Assembly: GCF_020071995.1 (NCBI RefSeq) | Contig: NZ_JABWTK010000001.1 | Span: 434,001 to 498,000 of the forward strand | DNA length: 64,000 bases | Origin: Planococcus chinensis | Lineage (GTDB): Bacteria; Bacillota; Bacilli; Bacillales_A; Planococcaceae | Direction: 5' to 3' | In this document: one piece after another, positions 1 to 7,785 of the stretch | Layout of the letters: every line of letters begins with the position of its first letter | Numbering within the stretch: position 1 is the stretch's first letter | Notes under the pieces: model-generated | Database searches by the model: none | Told to the model about the DNA's origin: nothing | Seen by the model: the letters and a program-made list of their open reading frames with translations, nothing else | Position numbers and translations under genes: made by a program

Positions 1-87
1 CTCTTGATTTTTAGATGGATTCGCAGTATAATTTCATAGTTTTGAAATGACGGCTTATGAATAACAATCCCTGGAGGGGTAAACACA

Positions 88-777
88 ATGAAAAAAATTA
101 GAGGACGGATGGATGAAAGCATATTGGTTTGTGTATTTTACGGACCGAACGGTGAGCGCCTGATCAACCGGGGCAACAAACTCGCAAACATGCTGGATTG
201 CCCCTTATATATCTTAACGGTGGATGCTCTTCCGTTCGATGAATTTGATGCGGAAAAATCTGCTTATGTCGAGCGCTGGAAAGAGCTGGCTGAAGAATAT
301 GGAGCAGAAGAATTCATTATTCGCGATAATGAGAAACGCCCCTCTGCAAAAGTTATTGCGGAAGTGGCCCATAATTTAAATATCACCCAAATTATTGTTG
401 GCCAAACGGCAAGAAGCCGCTGGGAAGAGATTACCAAAGGTTCATTCATGAACACGCTGCTGCGGGAAATTCCTTTTGTCGATTTCCATGTGGTTTCAGT
501 TGAACGGAGCATCAAGGGCGATGACCACGAAGAATTTGAAAAAGGCGTCCGCTGTTATCTGGTCCGGGACGGAGAAACTTACAAAATCAGTTTTTCCCAG
601 ACAAAAGAATGCCAGTACGAAGGCATTTTCTTTAAAGACATCGGAACCGATTTCAATAACGGGATTTTCAAATTCATGCATAACAACAAACTATATCAGG
701 CAGAAGTGACAGATGACCGGCTTACAGAACCGCGCGTCATCGAATCTTGTTTGAACAAAGAGTTAGTAAGTAAATAA
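88..777 (+). CDS. Stand-alone KdpD-type universal stress (USP) domain protein
   Basis: This 229-residue soluble protein resembles the USP domain found inside the KdpD potassium sensor kinase, but the kinase, GAF and membrane parts are absent. Residues about 8-140 carry the family pattern ILVCVFYGPNGERLINRG near the start and VGQTARSRWEEITKGS near 125-140. Residues 140-229 are a separate extension that I do not recognise. The start is set by GGAGGGG about 8 nt upstream of the ATG. The SxS/FTAxY residues reported for cyclic-di-AMP binding in staphylococcal KdpD are not clearly conserved, so I would not claim nucleotide binding. The gene is followed by a pentapeptide repeat gene on the same strand. 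Whether a kdp or other stress operon lies upstream cannot be seen. Confidence 0.75.
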   Translation: MKKIRGRMDESILVCVFYGPNGERLINRGNKLANMLDCPLYILTVDALPFDEFDAEKSAYVERWKELAEEYGAEEFIIRDNEKRPSAKVIAEVAHNLNITQIIVGQTARSRWEEITKGSFMNTLLREIPFVDFHVVSVERSIKGDDHEEFEKGVRCYLVRDGETYKISFSQTKECQYEGIFFKDIGTDFNNGIFKFMHNNKLYQAEVTDDRLTEPRVIESCLNKELVSK

Positions 778-851
778 AATGGATGCTCCACTGGCGGCTG
801 CTTCTTACTATGAAGCAGCCGTTACCTATATATAGAAGGAGAAATAAAAAA

Positions 852-1493
852 ATGAAAAAAACGAAGCGTTCAGTACCTGTCATTCCGGATAATCTCGAAA
901 CGGCATCATTCCTCGAGTCTCTTGATGACCAATACATAAGCAACTGCAAAATCACACAAGAAACCATCGACTACGGCAGGGAAGAAGCGCTGCATGTCGA
1001 TCGGGTGATTTTTGAGAATGTGAATTTTTTAGAAGTCGTCTGGCCGCGGAGCGAATTTATGGATGTACTGTTTTTAAATTGTGATTTATCGAATGCCGAT
1101 TTTAGCCGCGCAGTGTTTCACCGGACGGAGTTCCATAATTCGAAACTGGTTGGCACCAATTTTGCCGAAGCGGGTATCCGTCATACCTTGTTCAAGGACT
1201 GTATATTGAATTATGCAACCTTCGGCTTTTCTTTGTGCAACACAGCCCGTTTTGAAACTTCCTCGCTGCGATACGCAGACTTTTACGAAGCTGAGCTGAA
1301 AGGGACGGAATTCCACAAATGCGACATGAATGATGTAAACTTTGTGGAGACCAGCTTGAATGGCATCGACTTGAGCAGCAATTCGTTTGAGAACATTCAA
1401 GTGACAACAGAAAAACTTGCAGGATGTGAAGTCTCCACTGAGCAGGCCCTGGCATTTGCGCGGCAGATGGGATTAGTTATTAAGGAAAGTTAA
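852..1493 (+). CDS. Pentapeptide repeat protein
   Basis: This 213-residue protein has tandem pentapeptide repeats (A(D/N)LXX type). Runs such as CDLSNADFSRAVFHRTEF and LRYADFYEAELKGTEF span about residues 50-185, which predicts a right-handed quadrilateral beta-helix. QnrB-like members of this fold protect DNA gyrase from quinolones, but many chromosomal members have no known role and nothing here proves gyrase binding. An upstream in-frame codon at 783 would add 23 residues. I chose the ATG at 852 because it directly follows AGAAGGAGAAAT. The gene ends at a strong terminator at 1506-1544. Confidence 0.8.
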   Translation: MKKTKRSVPVIPDNLETASFLESLDDQYISNCKITQETIDYGREEALHVDRVIFENVNFLEVVWPRSEFMDVLFLNCDLSNADFSRAVFHRTEFHNSKLVGTNFAEAGIRHTLFKDCILNYATFGFSLCNTARFETSSLRYADFYEAELKGTEFHKCDMNDVNFVETSLNGIDLSSNSFENIQVTTEKLAGCEVSTEQALAFARQMGLVIKES

Positions 1494-1505
1494 GAATATA
1501 GATGG

Positions 1506-1544
1506 AAAAGGCCCGGAAGCATGTTGCTTCCGGGCCTTTTTAAT
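1506..1544 (+). terminator. Rho-independent terminator after the pentapeptide gene
   Basis: A 15-bp perfect stem (AAAAGGCCCGGAAGC pairing with its complement) has a 5-nt loop and a T-rich tail. Confidence 0.9.
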
Positions 1545-1595
1545 TTCACAATATTGTCCAGCGGTTAATTTTGAGCAGCCGTGTGAAGCGAAAAT

Positions 1596-1629
1596 AAAAG
1601 GACTGCCGATAGTTTTCGGCAGTCCTTTT
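1596..1629 (-). terminator. Terminator of dtpT
   Basis: The stem AAAAGGACTGCCGA pairs across a short loop with TCGGCAGTCCTTTT, just past the dtpT stop codon on the minus strand. The A/T flanks would let it work in both directions. Confidence 0.85.
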
Positions 1630-1634
1630 ATCTA

Positions 1635-3131
1635 TTATCTTACGCCTTTCATAAAGCGCTGGATGGTTGGTGCGAAAAGGAACAGGATAATACTTAAGAC
1701 GATGGAAGCTCCACCGATGATTCCGAAGTACATCATTTCGTTTTCGACTGTATAGAATTTAACGAGCTGAGCATTGATTGCCTGTGCTGCTGCGTTTGAC
1801 AAGAACCAAAGGCTCATTGTTTGTGCAGAGAAAGCAGCAGGCGCCAGTTTTGTTGTTGCGGATAAACCGACAGGAGATAAACAAAGTTCACCCAATACAA
1901 CGATCAAGTAACTTAGGACTAACCATAAAGGATTTACTAATGTATCTGTTCCGCCGAAGTAAGCTGGCAAAAGAATGACCAGGAAGGAAATCCCGGCAAA
2001 CAATAGGCCCAATGAGAACTTTTGCGGAATTGATGGCTGGCGGCTGCCTAAGCGTACCCAAAGCCAAGCAAATACTGGTGCTAATGTGATGATGAACAAA
2101 GGATTAAGCGACTGGAACCAGGCAGGAGAGATGGTGATCCCTGCAAATTCCAAATCGGTCCGTGTATCCGCATAAGCTGCAAGAATGGTCGAACCTTGCT
2201 CCTGGATTGCCCAGAACATGACCGAAGCGATAAACAATGGAATGTAAGCCAAGATGCGTGAACGTTCCACTTCGGTTGTTTTCTTGCTGCGGTACATCAC
2301 AATAAAGTAAGCTGTTGGAATAACCAAGCCGAAGATTCCGACAATTGCAATGAAACTATCGAACGTCAGGAAACCATATTGGAGTCCGAAGTAAACGGCT
2401 GCAGCGATAACAATCGCACTGATTGAAAAGATTTTGATGGTGCGTGATTTTTCAGCTGGAGATAACGGGTTGTGTACAATTGTTCCCGCAAGTCCAAGAT
2501 TTTTCTTTTTCGTTGCGACAAACAGTACTAGCCCTAAGAACATCCCAACGGCGGCAATACTGAAGCCAAGGTGGAAGTTGATGTCCATGCCGACAGTACC
2601 GACGATTAAAGGAGCAATAAATGCACCCAAGTTGATGCCCATGTAGAAAATACTGAAACCGGCATCGCGGCGGTTGTCGTTTTCTGCGTAAATTTCACCG
2701 ACTACACTAGAAACGTTCGGTTTTAATAATCCGGTACCCAAAACGATTAATACCATGGAAACGAAGAATAATGGCAGGCTTCCTGGAATAGCAAGAGCTA
2801 TGTGACCAGCCATAATCAAAATACCACCGTAGAATACGGCTTTTGAAGTACCGAAGACTCTATCGGCTAACCATCCGCCAATAATACCTGACATGTATAC
2901 GAGTGAACCGTAAATGGACATGATGGAAAGGGCGATAGTTTGATCAAGCCCGAGTCCGCCTTGGGACAGTTCATAGTACATATAGTAAACAAGGATGGCT
3001 CTCATACCATAATACGAGAAACGCTCCCAAAACTCTGTAAAGAATAATGTAAACAGCCCTTTAGGATGTCCGAAAAAACCTTTTTGCGGAACACTGTTTA
3101 CGATGTCTTGTCGACTGAATTTGTCAGACAT
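1635..3131 (-). CDS. dtpT: Di-/tripeptide:proton symporter (POT/PTR family)
   Basis: This 498-residue polytopic membrane protein is of the proton-dependent oligopeptide transporter family (major facilitator fold). The N-terminal motif FWERFSYYGMRAILVYY (about residues 32-48) matches the conserved ExxERFxYYG proton-coupling signature of POT carriers. FYMGINLGAFIAPLIVG (about 162-178) matches PTR2 signature 1. Length and hydrophobic pattern fit 12-14 membrane segments. It imports small peptides as a nitrogen source using the proton gradient. The ATG follows AAAGGAGGTTGTAAG, a near-perfect ribosome binding site. It is transcribed alone and leftward, and shares a long AT-rich region with the divergent XRE gene. 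Confidence 0.93.
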   Translation of the reverse strand: MSDKFSRQDIVNSVPQKGFFGHPKGLFTLFFTEFWERFSYYGMRAILVYYMYYELSQGGLGLDQTIALSIMSIYGSLVYMSGIIGGWLADRVFGTSKAVFYGGILIMAGHIALAIPGSLPLFFVSMVLIVLGTGLLKPNVSSVVGEIYAENDNRRDAGFSIFYMGINLGAFIAPLIVGTVGMDINFHLGFSIAAVGMFLGLVLFVATKKKNLGLAGTIVHNPLSPAEKSRTIKIFSISAIVIAAAVYFGLQYGFLTFDSFIAIVGIFGLVIPTAYFIVMYRSKKTTEVERSRILAYIPLFIASVMFWAIQEQGSTILAAYADTRTDLEFAGITISPAWFQSLNPLFIITLAPVFAWLWVRLGSRQPSIPQKFSLGLLFAGISFLVILLPAYFGGTDTLVNPLWLVLSYLIVVLGELCLSPVGLSATTKLAPAAFSAQTMSLWFLSNAAAQAINAQLVKFYTVENEMMYFGIIGGASIVLSIILFLFAPTIQRFMKGVR

Positions 3132-3536
3132 CTTACAACCTCCTTTTAATGTATGTTACTATAATACTTTTTTTATTATTAAAAATCAAAATAAATTTGA
3201 GAATTAGTAAAATAGGCTCTAAAAGTAGAAAAATTAATTTAGTTCTTAAACGAATTCCAGGTTAAAGTTTTATTAGAATAACTCTTTAGATTGAATAGTT
3301 GAAATAATTTGGTATTTTTAAAGAAATGGCGATTTAATAGGGGTGTACACCGCAAAAGAAAAGGGAAATTAGAAATAAACCGGTTTTATTAAGAGAGAGA
3401 ATCGAATTATGTCGAAAATGTTACTGAAATTTTCAAAAATCTTTCTAAATGTTATAGAAATATATTGAAGTATGTTTCAACATACAGTATATTTGAAATA
3501 GTTAGAAATTAACTCATAGAAGGAGCAGGAACATAT
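3132..3536. other. 405-nt divergent intergenic region (dtpT / XRE)
   Basis: The region is very AT-rich with no credible coding sequence. It must hold both promoters. It also holds GTGTACAC at 3343-3350 and a 16-nt inverted repeat at 3470-3485 (listed separately). Confidence 0.6.
3470..3485. promoter_or_regulatory. Inverted repeat, candidate XRE operator
   Basis: GTATGT-TTCA-ACATAC is a perfect 6-bp inverted repeat, 52 nt before the XRE start codon. XRE repressors often bind such sites in their own promoter. Autoregulation is inferred. Confidence 0.4.
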
Positions 3537-3893
3537 ATGAAAGATCTAGGGAAAAAAATTAAAGACTTGCGAGAAGAAAGATCATTGTCCCCAGAACAAT
3601 TAGCTGAAGAGGTCGGGTTTGCGAAAAGTACAGTTTGGGCTTATGAAAGTGGGAAAAAACAGATTTCTGTCAGCCATCTTTCCATGCTTGCTGATTTTTT
3701 CGATGTTTCAGTTGATCGTCTATTGGATCGGACTGAGAAAGTCATTGACCTGGATCTGCAAGACGACTCGACTATAAGTGATTACAATTTAGTGCTTGAT
3801 AATAAGCCGTTAAATAAAAATGAGATAGCTGAAGCAGCGTCATATATTCAAGTGAAACGCCGTATGGGAAGTTACGGTGCCGTTAATTCTTAA
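3537..3893 (+). CDS. XRE-family (Cro/CI-type) HTH transcriptional regulator
   Basis: This 118-residue protein has an N-terminal helix-turn-helix domain (about residues 5-62). The pattern IKDLREERSLSPEQLAEEVG, then KSTVWAYESGKKQ and LADFFDVSVDRLLDR, is typical of XRE regulators of the SinR/Xre type. The C-terminal 50 residues (after an acidic stretch, LDLQDD) are not a known sensor domain. The start is supported by GAAGGAG about 10 nt upstream. It sits alone between an AT-rich promoter region with a palindrome and its own terminator. Its targets are unknown; the divergent dtpT gene is a possible one. Confidence 0.85.
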   Translation: MKDLGKKIKDLREERSLSPEQLAEEVGFAKSTVWAYESGKKQISVSHLSMLADFFDVSVDRLLDRTEKVIDLDLQDDSTISDYNLVLDNKPLNKNEIAEAASYIQVKRRMGSYGAVNS

Positions 3894-3916
3894 TTGTTAT
3901 TTTGAAAAAACTTTAG

Positions 3917-3952
3917 AAAAAAGCCCATTTTTATTACGAATGGGCTTTTTTC
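3917..3952 (+). terminator. Terminator of the XRE gene
   Basis: AAAAAAGCCCAT pairs with ATGGGCTTTTTT around a loop of about 11 nt. Confidence 0.88.
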
Positions 3953-4351
3953 TATTGCTTTTATAAATTTCAGAGGTCTTATTGTTTATGTGAAATCGTT
4001 TCTTTAAAATCCAGTTGGATGAAAAAAGGTATAAGGAACGACAACTAAAAAAGGCAGCAGGATTTTTGGGTAATCAGGCAAGGGTCAGGCGACGTTCTAT
4101 AAGAAATGAGAACAATTCTAGGTCCCTTCGGATTTTTAAATAACGGAAGCAGGAGTAAAGCACTTCCTGCCTGCTATTTCATTCTGCATCTTAAAGCTAT
4201 TTTAATAGTAGAAACTTAAAATCACTGCCCGTATCGGGAGCGGAATTGCCCCGCCAAGCAGAAGTGCGAGGCCCTTTTTCGTGAAATTGTTTATCTCTGC
4301 AATGTCCGGGAAGATAGAAAATAAACGCACAAGAATTAGGAGGCTAAATGA
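3953..4351. other. Intergenic region with a possible degraded gene end
   Basis: About 400 nt without an intact gene. A minus-strand reading of about 4202-4300 ends in a hydrophobic string (KKGLALLLGGAIPLPIRAV) that looks like the tail of a small membrane protein, but no proper start or full domain is present. A weak GCAGGA/TCCTGC hairpin lies near 4151-4172. AGGAGG just before 4352 serves the SDR gene. Confidence 0.35.
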
Positions 4352-5137
4352 ATGGAGAAGACAATACTTATCACAGGAGCTGGCAGTGGGCTGGGGAAAG
4401 GCGCTGCGCTGGGACTCGCTGAAAAAGGGCACCGGGTGATTGCGCCTGTAGAGACTGCACCGCAAGTGACTTCTTTAAGAGAAGAAGCAAAAGCAAAGGG
4501 CGTGGACTTGGAAGTTTTTAAAATGGACATCAAGAATCCGCAGGATCTTGCTCAGATGCTGGAGTATGACTTTGATATCTTTGTCGCTAACGCGGCCATC
4601 AACGAAGGTGGTCCGCTTGCGGAAGTGCCGATGATGAATTTCCGTGAGTTGTTTGAAGTGAACGTTTTCAGCACACTTGAAACGGCGCAGATTGCGGCGC
4701 GCAAATTTGTCGAAAAAGGGAAAGGGAAAATCATTTTCATATCGTCGATGGCAGGGATCACCACAACTCCTTACGTCGGGCCTTATACAGCTACAAAGCA
4801 TGCGATCGAAGGAATTGCAGCTACCATGCAAAAAGAACTGGAAGGGTTTGGCGTCCAGGTGGCGACCATTAATCCGGGTGCTTTCGAAACAGGCTTTAAC
4901 GACAGGAGTGCAGAAGCGAAATGGAAATGGTACGACGAAGGGATCCATTTCACCAAAAAAGAAGATATGGAGGAAGCGGACCAGGCGCTTGAGAATCAAT
5001 TCGACCCGGCAGATATGATTGAAAAAATGATTGAAATCATTCCGCTTGATTCTCATAAGTACCGGACGGTTTATCCGCCGGAAACGGAAAAGCAGATGAA
5101 AGAAGAAGAGGCGAAACTCTGGGATATGGAAATTTAA
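4352..5137 (+). CDS. Short-chain dehydrogenase/reductase (SDR)
   Basis: This 261-residue NAD(P)-dependent oxidoreductase has a Rossmann fold. The cofactor loop TGAGSGLGKG is at residues 8-17, an NAA motif (VANAAINEGGP) is near 78-88, and the catalytic YxxxK appears as YTATK near 145-149 with the partner serine in IIFISSMAG. It is a classical SDR of normal length; the substrate cannot be read from the sequence. AGGAGG precedes the ATG. The downstream DUF4334 gene starts within 14 nt and its ribosome binding site overlaps the end of this gene, so the two are very likely co-transcribed and may act together. Confidence 0.88.
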   Translation: MEKTILITGAGSGLGKGAALGLAEKGHRVIAPVETAPQVTSLREEAKAKGVDLEVFKMDIKNPQDLAQMLEYDFDIFVANAAINEGGPLAEVPMMNFRELFEVNVFSTLETAQIAARKFVEKGKGKIIFISSMAGITTTPYVGPYTATKHAIEGIAATMQKELEGFGVQVATINPGAFETGFNDRSAEAKWKWYDEGIHFTKKEDMEEADQALENQFDPADMIEKMIEIIPLDSHKYRTVYPPETEKQMKEEEAKLWDMEI

Positions 5138-5150
5138 AGGAGTGACCGAG

Positions 5151-5648
5151 ATGGATGCTGCAGCGGAATTCTGGGCTATCAGAAATCAAGGAGAAACAGA
5201 TGCCCATACAGCCTGCCGGATTTTTGATGAATTGGAACCGGTGAGTTTGGAAGAATTGCTTGGCACTTGGGAAGGGCATGAATTCCGGACCGGCCACTCG
5301 CTTGACGGCGTCTTGAAGAAACTGAACTGGTACGGCAAAGCTTTTCACGATGCGGAAAACGTTGATCCGTTATTATTTACAGGACTCAACGGTGAAGTGT
5401 TTGCCGTTGACCCGGTCCCCATTATGGATATGCGGAAACTGGTGAAAGCGAAAGGTGGAAAAGCGAGGATGCGCCGGGTAGAGCATCGCGGAAAATCCAG
5501 CGCCGCTATGGTTTATGACCATTTGCCGATCATCGACCATTTCCGGAAAGTGGAGCAAGGGGTGCTGTTGGGCATGATGGATCATAAAGGCGATAAAGAA
5601 CCTTATTTTTTCATACTGGAAAAAGCGGAAACTGTTCCGGAAGCTTAG
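5151..5648 (+). CDS. GXWXG / DUF4334 domain protein
   Basis: This protein of about 165 residues carries an N-terminal GXWXG-type motif (LLGTWEGHEFRTGH near residues 35-48) followed by a DUF4334-like region (GKAFHDAENVDPLLF through MVYDHLPIIDHFRKV). These two domains occur together in small bacterial and fungal proteins of unknown biochemical role. An in-frame GTG at 5142 is possible, but AAAGGAG at 5136-5142 is ideally spaced for the ATG at 5151. It is paired with the SDR gene immediately upstream. No signal peptide or membrane segment is visible. Confidence 0.75.
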   Translation: MDAAAEFWAIRNQGETDAHTACRIFDELEPVSLEELLGTWEGHEFRTGHSLDGVLKKLNWYGKAFHDAENVDPLLFTGLNGEVFAVDPVPIMDMRKLVKAKGGKARMRRVEHRGKSSAAMVYDHLPIIDHFRKVEQGVLLGMMDHKGDKEPYFFILEKAETVPEA

Positions 5649-5761
5649 GCTTTTAGAACAGTTTTTTTGTTTTGCCGGTGTCAGCGAATTCGGAAAGAGA
5701 AAATTTGGCTGGAAATATGATAAGCTACTCATTACGAGACGAGTTATGGGAGTGTTTAATT

Positions 5762-7534
5762 TTGTTGGAAGAAGCAAGAAAATTATTGCAGTCGTATTTT
5801 GGTTATGAGACGTTCCGGACCGGCCAGGAGCAAGCCATTACGCAAGTTTTCGAAGGCCATAATTCGATCTGTGTCATGCCGACAGGCGGCGGGAAATCGA
5901 TGTGCTACCAGATTCCTGCATTGGTGATGGAAGGGACGACAATTGTCATCTCCCCACTGATTTCCCTTATGAAGGACCAAGTGGATGCGTTATTGGCTGC
6001 GGGGATTCCGGCAGCTTATATCAATAGTTCCCTCGGCTTTGATGAAGTGCGGGAAACTTTATATGACGTTCAGCGCGGAGCCGTGAAGCTCTTGTATATT
6101 GCACCGGAACGCCTGGATTCGGAAATGTTTTTAAACGAACTGCAGGGGGTGCACGTGCCATTGATCGCGGTGGATGAAGCCCACTGTATTTCGCAATGGG
6201 GCCATGATTTCCGGCCAAGCTACCGATTGATCAGCCGGATGGCGGGACTATTCCCGAACAATCCGACGGTGCTGGCTTTGACTGCAACAGCGACACCGCA
6301 AGTGCGCGAAGACATTTGCCGTATTTTGGACATTGAAGAACAGCACACGGTCATGACCGGTTTTGAACGGGCAAATTTAACTTTTTCCGTGGTCCAAGGA
6401 CAGGACCGGGAGCGGTTTGTGAAAGAGTACGTAAAGAAAAACGATAAAGAGGCTGGCATCATTTACGCTGCTACCCGCAAAACGGTGGATTCGGTTTACG
6501 ATATGCTGATTAAGAAAGGCGTAAAAGCGGCCAAATACCATGCCGGAATGCCGGATGCGGAACGGAAAGCCGGGCAGGAACAATTTTTGAACGACGAAGT
6601 GAATGTGATGGTGGCGACCAACGCCTTCGGAATGGGCATCAATAAATCCAATATCCGCTACGTCATCCATTACCAGCTGCCGAAAAACATGGAAAGCTAT
6701 TATCAGGAAGCGGGGCGTGCAGGCCGTGACGGCTTGCCGAGTGAGTGCATTGTGCTTTATGCATCCCAGGATGTTCAAACTCAGCGCTTTTTGATCGATC
6801 AGGCACAGGACCCAAGCCGGATTCCCGGTGAACTGGTGAAACTGCAGGCCATGGTCGATTATTGCCATACGGAAAACTGCCTGCAGCAATTCATCATCCA
6901 CTACTTCGGGGACCTGCAGGCTGAACCTTGCGGGCATTGCGGAAGCTGCAACGATGAGCGGGAAAGCCAGGACGTTACAAAAGATGTGCAGATGGTGCTG
7001 TCTTGTGTGGTGCGGATGGGGCAGAAATTCGGGAAGATGATGACAGCACAGGTGCTGACAGGCTCACGCAATAAAAAAATCCTGGATTTCGGTTTCGATA
7101 AACTGTCGACGTATGGCATTTTAAAACACCAATCGGCAAAAGAAGTATCCAATCTGATTGAATTCATGATTTCGCAGGAGCTGCTCGCCGTAGAACAAGG
7201 CGCGTATCCGACCATTTATGTGCCGGACGGCGGCAGAGACGTCCTGCTCGGCAAACGGAAAGTGATGCGAAAAGGAGCGGTTGTGACCAAACGCATTTCA
7301 GAAAATGATCCCTTGTTTGAAGAACTGCGAAAAATACGGAAAGAACTTGCTGATGAAGGCGGCGTTCCGCCGTTTGTCATCTTTTCGGATAAAACATTGC
7401 AGGATATGTGCGCTCGCCGTCCACAAACGGCAGAAGAGTTCCTGGAAGTGAATGGCGTCGGCGCCAACAAGCTTGAAAAATACGGCGAAGCGTTCCTTGA
7501 AGTCATTCGTTCGTTTAAAGAAACTGCGAAATAA
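5762..7534 (+). CDS. recQ: ATP-dependent DNA helicase RecQ
   Basis: RecQ unwinds DNA 3' to 5' in recombination and fork repair. In order it shows YFGYETFRTGQEQAI (motif 0), Walker A TGGGKSMCYQIP near residue 40, DEAH in VDEAHCISQWGHDFRPSY near 137-154, helicase motif VI QEAGRAGRDG, a zinc-binding Cys cluster (HTENCLQQF, then CGHCGSC near 390), the winged helix, and a C-terminal HRDC domain. The open frame extends upstream to 5672. I prefer the TTG at 5762 because GGGAGTG lies about 8 nt before it and the 590-residue product matches the Bacillus RecQ length and its usual N-terminus. A start at 5672 or at the ATG near 5717 cannot be excluded. Confidence 0.9.
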   Translation: MLEEARKLLQSYFGYETFRTGQEQAITQVFEGHNSICVMPTGGGKSMCYQIPALVMEGTTIVISPLISLMKDQVDALLAAGIPAAYINSSLGFDEVRETLYDVQRGAVKLLYIAPERLDSEMFLNELQGVHVPLIAVDEAHCISQWGHDFRPSYRLISRMAGLFPNNPTVLALTATATPQVREDICRILDIEEQHTVMTGFERANLTFSVVQGQDRERFVKEYVKKNDKEAGIIYAATRKTVDSVYDMLIKKGVKAAKYHAGMPDAERKAGQEQFLNDEVNVMVATNAFGMGINKSNIRYVIHYQLPKNMESYYQEAGRAGRDGLPSECIVLYASQDVQTQRFLIDQAQDPSRIPGELVKLQAMVDYCHTENCLQQFIIHYFGDLQAEPCGHCGSCNDERESQDVTKDVQMVLSCVVRMGQKFGKMMTAQVLTGSRNKKILDFGFDKLSTYGILKHQSAKEVSNLIEFMISQELLAVEQGAYPTIYVPDGGRDVLLGKRKVMRKGAVVTKRISENDPLFEELRKIRKELADEGGVPPFVIFSDKTLQDMCARRPQTAEEFLEVNGVGANKLEKYGEAFLEVIRSFKETAK

Positions 7535-7548
7535 CAGTGAAAAACCGG

Positions 7549-7579
7549 AAAAGCCCTACATAGGAGTAGGGCTTTTTTA
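7549..7579 (+). terminator. Terminator of recQ
   Basis: GCCCTAC pairs with GTAGGGC over a 6-nt loop, with flanking AAAA and TTTTTT. Confidence 0.85.
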
Positions 7580-7589
7580 TTTACGTTTA

Positions 7590-7723
7590 TGTATATATAT
7601 GCACACGGAATTTTAAGATTTTGACTTGGTATACTATTGATATGTAAGCGTTTTCAATAATTAATCGACTTTTTTTAGATAAAAAAATGTAATTTTTTAC
7701 GCAAAAAAACTGTATATATATGC
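7590..7723. repeat. Pair of 13-bp direct repeats in the gltB promoter region
   Basis: TGTATATATATGC occurs at 7590-7602 and again at 7711-7723, 121 nt apart, in the 250-nt AT-rich gap ahead of gltB. They may be regulator sites. GltC, TnrA and CcpA control gltAB in Bacillus, but these repeats do not match a consensus I know. Confidence 0.45.
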
Positions 7724-7785
7724 GTATTCTGTGTTAAAATATTCTGACATTACAATAGTTATGTGTAATAGAGGGAGGCGTTTTT

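Noticed and set aside
3428..3442. CodY-like box upstream of dtpT
   Set aside because: AATTTTCAAAAATCT has three mismatches to the consensus in a very AT-rich region and lies almost 300 nt from the dtpT start.
5672..5761. Extended N-terminus of RecQ
   Set aside because: The extra 30 residues do not belong to the RecQ family, and a better-spaced ribosome site supports the later TTG.
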